Shown in pieces: positions 55,991 through 64,000 of a stretch of DNA of 64,000 bases. The position numbers were made by a program, and so were the translations under genes. The DNA comes from Phascolarctos cinereus (taxonomy: Eukaryota; Chordata; Mammalia; Diprotodontia; Phascolarctidae): NCBI RefSeq assembly GCF_002099425.1, contig NW_018343953.1, positions 10,762,001-10,826,000 on the forward strand. The letters run 5' to 3'. The notes below the pieces were generated by a model. The model was given only the letters and a program-made list of their open reading frames with translations. It had not been told where the DNA came from and made no database searches. The stretch's first letter is position 1; each line of letters begins with the position of its first letter.

Positions 55991-57099
55991 ATTCTTCCTT
56001 TGTACCTGAGCCAACTCACAGATTGCTGGTAGTTTTCTTCTCTTCAAATTACATGCTGTATTCTCTTATTCCTCCAGTAGAATTTAAACTCAGTGAGGGA
56101 CAGGGACTATTATGTTTTTGTCTTTGTATTCTCAGGGATTCATTGTCTTATGTGATGAGAGCATGGACATTTTTGTTGTTGAATTGAATTACAATATTTG
56201 TAGTTTGCTAAAAAATTATGTCCTGTTTTCTTTCTTTCAGTGGTATGTTGAAGAGACAATAAAAGTTTTGGTTAAAATGCCATAGTTTTCAGGGTTTATT
56301 AGGAGAGATTAGGACATAGATTCAGTGATTCTGGTATTTAATGTTCATGACTAGAAAAAAAAACTAACTGTGCAAAGAACATTTTGTATGCTTTTCCTTT
56401 AAGAATTTATCACGTAGAAAGCTGTTTTTTATCATTAAACAAATGAATGGTCTTAAACAGGGAAAATATCTTAGTCAGCTATGTATGTATTAGAAAAGTC
56501 ATTGCATATACATTAATGTATGCTATCCCCAGAAGACACAATTTATCCATTTCCTGATTAATTTTTCCTAAAATCATTTAGTTTAAAATCATGTTTGAAT
56601 TTATTTTTAGAGAATTTTCCACAATTGTAAAATTGAACTCTGTTGATTTGCTCAGTATTCAAGATATAAAAGAAACTCCTAAAACTTTTGAAATGGATGG
56701 CTGTTATGTACTTTTGATTCACATGAGCATAAAAGATATTATAAAAAGGAACCTATAAAATATATTGACAAAGATTATAGAGTCTTGGACAAGAACCCAA
56801 AGCATATAGAGGCACAAGGCTGCTTTACTCATTGTATACTCAGAAAAGAAAAAAAAATATTTAGGAAGTGAATAGTTGTCTGAGGAAATGATGTCTGAGA
56901 AAAGGATTTGGATTTTTCTACCATGCTTTAAAATAAAGGAATGGAAGACTTCTGGCCAGGGATCTAGTGTACCTAACAAAGGCTGTAATTTAAAACACAC
57001 TTTTGATATAAATGGATTAAAGAACTGCCTATGTCTGTAGCCCAAGTTAGGTACCATAGAAAGTGGCTACAATGAAACAAGAAGAAGAATAATAATTAG
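55991..57099. other. Intron sequence; weak L2 3' end at about 56080-56155
   Basis: AACTCAGTGAGGGACAGGGA resembles a sense L2 3' UTR. A minus-strand open frame of 112 codons (56719-57057) has no known motif. Confidence 0.4.
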
Positions 57100-58285
57100 G
57101 CTCAGAAATTCACAAGAGTCAAGACAGGAAATGTTAGAATAGGCTACAGCCTGAAATGCCTGTATGCAACTGCCCCAAATTTATGCAACAAGCAAGAAGA
57201 ATCAGAGGTTTTAACATAAGGAAGCAAATTTGATCTCATAGGTTTCAGTGAGACTTTTGGGGATGAAATCCAGAGCAACTTGATTAAAAAGAAATATTAC
57301 ATGGAAGAGGGATGAGATGGGGTAGCGTTCTACACTAAGATCATATACTCTCATGAATAATTGCAGGAATCAGAACACCAAATCACAGTGGAAAGTGTTT
57401 CATTAAAGATAAATGAACGTTATCCTAGCAGTATCCTCCAAAGAACAACTAATGACCAATGTCTGCATCAAGATGCAAGAATAGACTGGATTCTATGAGG
57501 AAAGGCATATTAAAGGCTCTATCTACAAAGAGCTCTGCAGAAAAGCTACAGTATACTCAAAGGAAATGTCTTGAGCAAAAGCACTTCTAGTTGTAAGTTA
57601 CCTGCCCCTTTTGACAATAAACTCTAAGATTGAACCCACTTTCCCTTGGACTCTTTATCTACTTGTGGAAGAGTATGTCAGAGAATACTGGGGATGCGAA
57701 GAGGCTGTTTTGTGATAACCGTACCATGGTAGTAAATACTTGTTTCTAAAAGTTTACTAAATCTAGTGACTAATTGATTCCAACTAGTAATAACTATAAT
57801 GGTAGGGGACTTGTGAGCTACTGAATTATACAACCATCTTTCAGGGCTGCCCTTAGGCCATAAAGGAAGACACAGCAGTTGCTTCCTGAAGACACCCTGC
57901 CAGGGCAAGCTGGGGTCCAGACGATAGCTCCAGAGCATATACTTAAAGAATTGGGAATATGATTACTGAGCCACTGTCACTGATATTTTAAGCATGATGA
58001 AGAACAAGAGACATACATAGGTCTGGAGGGAGGCATGGTAGTCCCATTATCATGGTTATTGTTATGCCCTAGCCAGACCACTTTAGGTTTTACTGCATTC
58101 AATTCTGAACGATAGTGTTCAGTAACTATTTTGATACATGCTGGAGAACATAGAGAAGACAGCAACCAAAATAATGAAAGACCTTGAGTCGAGGTCATAT
58201 AAGGAGTGATTGAATACATGGAGCATGTTTAGCCTGCAGAGGACAGAACACTGAGAATGCGTGATAGTTATCTAGAATTACATGA
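57100..58285 (+). mobile_element. L3/CR1-like LINE, sense, decayed (ORF2 pieces and 3' part)
   Basis: GGAATCAGAACACCAAATCA near 57367 follows the endonuclease part. CAGACCACTTTAGGTTTTAC, ACATAGAGAAGACAGCAACC and GGAGCATGTTTAGCCTGCAG near 58074-58240 follow the ORF2 end. The middle (57640-58050) is poorly matched. Open frames here are not host genes. Confidence 0.62.
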
Positions 58286-58407
58286 TTCCAAGTTCAGTGC
58301 TCTATCTACCACTCTATCTTCATCATCACCCACTATCCCCAAATAATTAATATGTAATGTGATTATATATCACAAGGTATGCTCTTTGAGAAAAAAAAAA
58401 AAAGTTG

Positions 58408-58554
58408 GGGCAGCTAGTTGGCACAGGCAGGAGGACCTGAGTTCAAATCCGGCCTCAGACCAAACACTTGACACTTACTAGCTGTGTGACCCTTGGCAAG
58501 TCACTTAACCCGATTGCCTAAAAAACCCAGAAAACAAAAAAGAAAGAAAAATTT
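58408..58554 (+). mobile_element. Short tRNA-derived SINE (WSINE1-like) with internal deletion and TSD
   Basis: GGGCAGCTAGTTGGCACAGG jumps directly to CAGGAGGACCTGAGTTC, so about 25 bp after the A-box region are missing. It ends in an A-rich tail. AAAAAAAAAGTTG occurs on both sides (58395-58407 and 58555-58567). Confidence 0.85.
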
Positions 58555-58859
58555 AAAAAAAAAGTTGCTCATTTGTTCATTAGCTCATTAATTCAATAAT
58601 GAACAGCAGAACCATCAGTTCAAATAGATCTGGTTGCAACAAAAGTTGCTGTGGTTACTGTTATTCCATAAATATTTGGGAAGTGCTAACGAAGTTGTAT
58701 TAAACATTATTTTGTGGCCAGCTGCTTAGCTGAATTTGGTTCAGACTGTGATGTCCAAATCAATTGTTGGTTAATCAGATCTTCTTCAAGGTAGGTAAGT
58801 ATTGAAGAAATGAACATTTTTCGGAAGGTCAAAGTTATCTTGTAACTAGCAAGGGTAAT

Positions 58860-59090
58860 AATCATAGCTAACATTTATGTAGGACTTTAAGGTTTGCAAA
58901 GCACTTCATATTCATAATCTCATTTCACACTCACAGCCTCCAAATGAAGTATTATCATCCCTATTTTCCAAGTTAAGAATTGAGTTTCAGGAAGGTTTGC
59001 CCAGGGTCATATACCTTGAAAGTATCTGAGCTCTCCCTGACTCCACATTCAGCTTTCTTTTCAACTACACCACACTGCCTCTCATGATTG
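58860..59090 (-). mobile_element. MIR SINE, antisense
   Basis: TTTGCAAAGCACTTCATATT, GTTTGCCCAGGGTCATATAC. Confidence 0.75.
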
Positions 59091-60394
59091 TCACCCTGCT
59101 ATCTACCCTTCAGGAAGCTAAATTCAGCTAGCTTAACCCACCCAAATTATTTTTTCACATATGACATTTGAAACATTTCATAATTTTGGAAATAATTTTA
59201 CTTTTTTCCCTTACTTCTACTCACCTCACATTAGATATAAGAATCCAAGGATATAGAGAGTCAAACTGACTCTCTGACACCTTCAGTGAGAAGTTTCTAT
59301 AGTGATTTGTTATCACCTACAGTTTTCTAAGCTGCATTTCATTTAACAATAATAAGAGGTTTTTAAAAAAATCCAATTAGATTACTTCCTTGCAAAAAAA
59401 AAAACCCAGCAATAATAAATGAAAACAAATGACCAACACTTTTTTTAAAGCTGATTGGCAAAATTATATATCATCTGAAGAATTTTCATCTATTAGGAAG
59501 ATAAGTAACTCTATAAACCAGTGGACGATATTATAATTTTTATGAAATAGGAGATTATAATAAGCAAGGGAAAATAACCAAAGTTCTAATTTGTTATTAA
59601 AAGGGCATTATTTTTCCCATCTTGATAGTAATAGATAAATGATAGCAGTCCATGTCCTTATTTTGATTTATAAAATTGTAAAAGATTATTACTATTACTG
59701 GTAGACCAGGACAAAGATATTTCCTGAGCTTCAGAGCTGTATGTACATTAGTGAACTTGCCGTAAATGGTCTTTTTTTTTTCCTGGTGTGCATTCAGAAG
59801 CGCCAAGCTTAAGGAAGATGGACAAGGAGAAAATACACAGTTATTTAAGCAAGGACTATCCTTATGGCCCAAGGGGTTCTGGTCAGATCCATTAACCAGA
59901 ATAAGAATGACGACATTGATAAACATTGTGACCCAAATCTAAAAGCTTAGTATGATAAAGAAAAAAAAAATTCTTCCAAGATGGCAGGAGAGAAAGAGCC
60001 TAAGGAGTTGAAAAGTACTTAAGGAATGGGAGAGGCTCTTGCCTCTGAATTTTCAGTATACTTTTCACTTGAAAATTCATTGTCTATTCAGAGCAACTGA
60101 ACATTAGCCTTGTATTCAGTCTGGGGATGTGATTTCTAACAATAAATTTATTTCAGCAGTGAGCAAATTAAAGGACCTAAGGTTTTATTGTAGCAGAGCT
60201 TGACAACTTGAGGCCATGTTCATAATTGAACAAAAGATGTCTTAAAGGTTCTGAGCTTTCCTACCATAGCTTATATTTAGGTTTGGTCTTTCCAAACAAC
60301 GAAAAGGAAGAGAAGGTGACCAACTGGCTAGTGGGTTCATTAAAAAGGCAATGCAAAGAGAGAGCAAGTCAGAAATCATTCTGGAACGCTCCAG
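59091..60394. other. About 1.3 kb of intron, no recognised repeat
   Basis: A minus-strand open frame of 109 codons (59597-59926) has no known motif. Nothing else is supported. Confidence 0.45.
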
Positions 60395-60440
60395 CACTCA
60401 TCCCGATGCCTGGCATGTAGGAGGTACCCAATAAATGATT
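60395..60440 (+). mobile_element. L2 3'-terminus fragment, sense
   Basis: GCCTGGCATGTAGGAGGTAC, then CCAATAAATGATT. Confidence 0.6.
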
Positions 60441-60479
60441 ATAAATGATTAGATTATTTTTCTTACCCATGGCTATGAT

Positions 60480-60626
60480 TTTTTTTTTTTTGGTGAGGCA
60501 TTTGGGGCTAAGTGACTTGCAGGGTCACATGGCTAGTAAGTGTCAGGTGTCTGAGACTGGATTTGAACTCATGTCCTCCTGACTCCAAGGCTTGGAGCTC
60601 TATCCACTGCACCACCTAGCTGCCCC
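60480..60626 (-). mobile_element. Short tRNA-derived SINE (WSINE1-like), antisense
   Basis: It starts in a T-run of 12, then GCTAAGTGACTTGCAGGGTC, GATTTGAACTCATGTCCTCC, CTGCACCACCTAGCTGCCCC. Flanks CCCATGGCTA and CCATTGGCTA are a possible decayed TSD. Confidence 0.87.
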
Positions 60627-60739
60627 ATTGGCTACAAATTTTGGCTGCACGTGTTGATTTATTTACAAATTTATTTACAAATAAATGTATGTGTTACTTT
60701 AGACATACAGCACTCTACCCTAGGACAGAGTGAGATAAA

Positions 60740-60935
60740 TTAAGGCACCAGAAAAAGCACTGGACTGGGAGCTGGATTCTCTTGGTTCTAGTATCAGCTC
60801 TCCTGCTATATGACTATAGGACTCAGAACAAATCACTTAACTGGTCTGATCTTGATTTTTCTCATGTTTGAAAAAAAAGAGAGATTGGATTTTAGGGCTG
60901 TTATAGCTCTAAAATTCTGCAATGCTTCTTTCTTT
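60740..60935 (+). mobile_element. MIR/CORE-SINE with L3-type end, sense
   Basis: GCACTGGACTGGGAGCTGGA, AGAACAAATCACTTAACTGG, TAGCTCTAAAATTCTG. Confidence 0.68.
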
Positions 60936-61004
60936 CTCCCATCTTCCTATTGACACATCCTTTTGCTCAAACCTTAATCTTTCCACCACTCTTTTATCTA
61001 GGCA

Positions 61005-61245
61005 AGTCAGTGGATAGGAGTATTAGGCCTGGAGTCAGGAAGACAGTTCAGTCTGGCCTCAGACACAAGCTGTGTGAGCTTGACTTAATCAATCTCTGCC
61101 TCCAGCTTCCTCAACTGTAAAATGGTAAAATAATAGTACCTACTTCCCAGAGTGGTTGTGGGGATCATATGAGATAGTTTTAAAGTGTATAGCCTGCTTC
61201 CTGGCACGTAGTAGATGCTCAACGAAAGTTTATTCCCTTCCCTCC
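61005..61245 (+). mobile_element. MIR SINE with tRNA-like head, sense
   Basis: CCTGGAGTCAGGAAGACAGT, AACTGTAAAATGGTAAAATA, TCCTGGCACGTAGTAGATGC. Confidence 0.78.
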
Positions 61246-61259
61246 TTCTTTCCTTTGTA

Positions 61260-61636
61260 GATTACTGGACCAGTACTCTAAGGCCAGGGTACTCCATATG
61301 GTAAAGGTCAGGTTTGGTTGTAAACTGCCTTCAAATACTTGGAAGACTATCATGCAAAAAAAAAAAAAAGACTACACTTGCTCTGTTTACTCCAAAGAGC
61401 AGAACTAGAAATAATGCCTTTAAGTTTGCTAAGAGGCAAATTTAGGAGGATATAAGGAACTCATCACTGTTGAGGTTATACTATTGTGGAATGGGTTATC
61501 TCAGGATATGCAGGGTCCCCACTAACTGGATGACAGCTTGTCAAGTATGTTGGGAGGAAGATTCTTGTTAGGTATGGGCTGGTCAGGTTAGATGATCTCT
61601 GTGTTCTCCTACGCTACTTGAGATTTTGCAATCCAA
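61260..61636 (+). mobile_element. L3/CR1-like LINE 3' end, sense
   Basis: CTTCAAATACTTGGAAGACT, AAGAGCAGAACTAGAAATAA, GCAAATTTAGGAGGATATAA, TCAGGTTAGATGATCTC. Same family as 26161-27003. Confidence 0.77.
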
Positions 61637-61833
61637 TTTATTGTGTTATTTAGCAACCACTCCATAAAGTGGGGATAAAAAGGGGGCTATTGAATGCCTC
61701 AGACCACAAACAGTCTCTTTGGGCAGGCAGATCTCCACCTTTAGTAGTTAAGTAATCCAAGACCTATATATATGATAAGTCTCACATGAGACATAGAGAC
61801 ATGTCATTCTGAACATTTTCTAAACCTTTAGTC

Positions 61834-61890
61834 AGGGGTGGGGAACCTTCAACCTCGAGGCCACCCCTGTTCTAGGTCATACTTCATCTG
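61834..61890 (+). mobile_element. hAT miniature-element left end (fragment)
   Basis: CAGGGGTGGGGAACCTTCAA, then CCTCGAGGCCAC is the terminal repeat of the family at 38193 and 50308. The right part is not recognised. Confidence 0.68.
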
Positions 61891-62004
61891 CACCTGAACA
61901 GCTCCCATGTTAACATTTGTTGGGGCAAATTGGTTTCATAGATCACCAAAAGCTAGTCCATTCATTCTTCAGTTCTTTATGGGAAAAAAAAAAACCACCA
62001 ATAT

Positions 62005-62445
62005 AGTCTGATGCTGAGTGAAATCAGAGGAACCAGGAGAATGTTGTACACAGTAACAGCCACATTGTGTGATGAATAATATTGATAGACTTAACCCTTC
62101 TCAGCTATACAAGGATCTAAGACATCTCCAAAGGCCTCATGATGGAAAATACTATCCACATCCAAAGAAAGAATTATAGAGTTGGAATGCAGATCGAAGC
62201 ATACTATTTGCTAATTTTTTCTTCTGTTGTGTTTTGTTTCCTCTTTCTGGTGGTTCCTCTGTTGGTTCTAATTCTTACCTACAATATCACTAATGTGAAA
62301 ATATGTTTAATAGGAATATATATGTATAGCCTATATCAGATTGCGTGCCGTCTTGGGGGGGAGGGAGGGGAGAAAAATTTAAAACTCAAAAGCTTATGGA
62401 AGTGATTGTTGATAATTCAAAATAAATTAATTAAAAATTTTAAAA
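62005..62445 (+). mobile_element. L1 LINE 3' end, sense, strongly 5'-truncated
   Basis: It starts in the last ORF2 codons (AGTCTGATGCTGAGTGAAAT), runs through GAATGCAGATCGAAGCATAC and a G-rich run (62354-62370), and ends AATAAATTAATTAAAAA. Confidence 0.92.
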
Positions 62446-63357
62446 AACATATCAATGCAATGGACCTATGTCCATAATCTGTCATGTCATTTTTTTTACA
62501 ATGTGACACTTCCTTTTTATTGATTAATTTTGTTTGAACACAAAAGGTAAATAACCCCCAAACAAAATATATTTCCTACAACAGTTAAGCAAACCCAATA
62601 GGGACTGTATGTACCACCTTCCAATTTTGCAGTATTTTGAGAGATGACAGAATGTCTTATTTAAAGATCATCACAGAGATAGAAAACCAAGTTGGCTGGA
62701 TACTAAAAACATATTTTCTATAACTGGAGAAGGATTTAGTCTATTATAATGCACTAGTCAGTCAGACAAATTGAAAAAGGACTACTGATCTAGGGACTGA
62801 AAGAAATCAAGTTGTAGACGAGTAAAAATCTTTTTAAATTGGTTGCTCTCTGTTATTCACTGCACTAGTGGTAGTCTTCAGAATTATATTCAAAAGATAG
62901 CATCACAGGAAGAAATTATGACTCTGAAATGGTTGACTCTACTCAAGTAATTATAAATTTTATAGCTTTTGTTTTGTTTGAAGCCAAACTACACATAAGA
63001 TTATGAAACATTGCCTCCTTTGGGGATACCACAGTAATCTAATCTTCATTTTCACATAAAACTGTTTTGACCCTAAACTTTGCCCTTTGTAGGGTAATAT
63101 AATTTTGATGTAGTACCTAACAGAGTTGGTTGAAACTAGTTATATATATTAAAAAAAAGGTTTGAAAAAAGTTAGGCTTTAGATCTTTTCAACAAGATAT
63201 AATTTCAGAATCAGAATGGGATGGTGTGTGGATGGATATTTGTGAGTCTGGGTCATTTGCAATAGCACATTATTTCTCACACATCTGCTGACTCCTTTAC
63301 ATCTACAGCAACCACTTAATTCAGAACCTCATTAGAGGAAGGAAAGGAAAGAAGCGT
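62446..63357. other. Intron sequence; nothing recognised
   Basis: No supported gene or repeat. Confidence 0.45.
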
Positions 63358-63597
63358 TAAGCATTTACTATGTGTCAGACACTGTGCTAGGTACTTTATA
63401 AATATTATCTAATTTTATCCACATAGCATCCCTAAGAGGGAAGTACTATTATGATCCCCATTTTACATTTGAGGAAACTGAGGCAGATAAAGGTTAAGTA
63501 ATTTGCTCAGGATCACACAACTTATACATGTCTAAGACCTGGGACTTCTTGACCCCTGGCCCAGCTCTATCCACTGTACTGCCTAACTGTCTCATTA
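63358..63597 (-). mobile_element. MIR SINE, near full length, antisense
   Basis: AGCATTTACTATGTGTCAGA, ATTTGAGGAAACTGAGGCAG, GCTCTATCCACTGTACTGCC. Confidence 0.82.
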
Positions 63598-63604
63598 TCT
63601 TTTG

Positions 63605-64000
63605 CCTTAAACATTGCAAAAATGGCCTCCAATTTAATTTACATTCCTCTAGTATTTTCTCTCTTTTCTCTAGAATTTCCTGTTTACTCTTCCTAAAGCA
63701 ACTTCTTTTAGATCAATTTACCTTTCTCCTCACTTTCCTACTGTTGTTCAAAAATGTTTATCACCTCCCCATCGATGATCGTATCAAAACAAATAGCTAT
63801 CCTGACATTCAGTATGGTACATGCCCAAGCCCCAACATGTTTAAAGTTATTTGCCCATGTACCCCTATACATACTTTGCATTCCAGCTAAATTGGACTTG
63901 TTCTTTGCTAAATATGCTCTTCTTTTCCTAAACCTCTGAATATTACATTTGCCTGAAATGAGCCCCAGTATCACCTGCTACCAAAATCAATGGATTGCAT
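63605..64000 (+). mobile_element. L2 LINE ORF2-end fragment, sense, running off the window
   Basis: CTCTTCCTAAAGCAACTTC, AGCCCCAACATGTTTAAAGT and GCATTCCAGCTAAATTGGAC are in the order of the L2 ORF2 C-terminus. Open frames on both strands at 63528-63974 fall in it. Confidence 0.68.

Larger units (their letters stand above)
22865..64000 (+). other. PLCB1: PLCB1 intron downstream of the exon (part; probably intron 3)
   Basis: This is inferred from the donor at 22859. No following exon (expected to begin DPKLRELLD in human numbering) was recognised, in keeping with the very large intron at this place in mammals, as I recall it. It contains old repeats and a few repeat-poor blocks. Confidence 0.78.

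Noticed and set aside
56719-57057. 112-codon minus-strand open frame
   Set aside because: No known domain; a chance open frame is likely.
62005-62445. TSD for the L1 tail at 62005
   Set aside because: AACCACCAATAT and AACATATCAATG share too little to be called a duplication.
1-64000. An undescribed defence, biosynthetic or other multi-gene system
   Set aside because: The window is vertebrate intron dominated by transposable elements; no cluster of coding genes is present.

Overview
This is non-coding DNA from inside a large vertebrate gene, most probably of a marsupial. The marsupial call rests on the repeats. The dominant SINEs have a tRNA-like head (GGCAGCTAGGTGGC...), a CORE/MIR-like middle and an RTE/BovB-like tail, as in MAR1-type elements. 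They occur with a marsupial-type L1, abundant old L2, L3/CR1-like LINEs and hAT miniature elements. Short SINEs ending in AACCCCAATTGCCTC resemble the WSINE1 type of Australian marsupials, but this is a recollection and not a database result. No Alu, B1/B2 or ruminant SINE was seen, and there is no prokaryotic gene organisation.

The one host coding feature I can support is a 69-bp exon on the + strand at 22790-22858, with a pyrimidine-rich AG acceptor and a GT donor. It is phase 0 and encodes [15 protein letters not shown] followed by GKHARAPK. This matches the N-terminal PH-domain region of phospholipase C beta-1 (PLCB1), about residues 60-82 of the human protein, which I recall as exon 3. 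The rest of the window is therefore read as PLCB1 intron sequence: intron 2 at 1-22789 and intron 3 from 22859 to the end. No other exon was recognised.

Region by region: 1-9 kb holds old L2 pieces (one about 1.6 kb, antisense, from the ORF2 endonuclease half), MIR/MAR1 SINEs and microsatellites. At 9171-15911 lies an essentially full-length L1 on the minus strand with a perfect 16-bp target-site duplication (TSD), a 5' UTR carrying a duplicated module, ORF1 with three 75-bp coiled-coil repeats, and ORF2 with readable endonuclease, reverse transcriptase and Cys-rich C-terminal parts; both ORFs are broken. 16.3-20.7 kb is a stack of L2 copies with SINEs and another L2 inserted into them. A 5'-truncated sense L1 at 20748-22599 ends 190 bp before the PLCB1 exon. 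About 2.4 kb after the exon holds no repeat I recognise. 25-64 kb is an old repeat mosaic (L2, L3/CR1, MIR, MAR1, short SINEs, older L1s, hAT miniature elements with 8-bp TSDs) with some repeat-poor blocks.

Most short open reading frames in the window are chance or LINE-derived and are not called as genes. No retrovirus or LTR element, RNA gene or CRISPR array was recognised. The coordinates of old repeats are approximate (about +/-20 bp), and family names come from recognising conserved stretches by eye.
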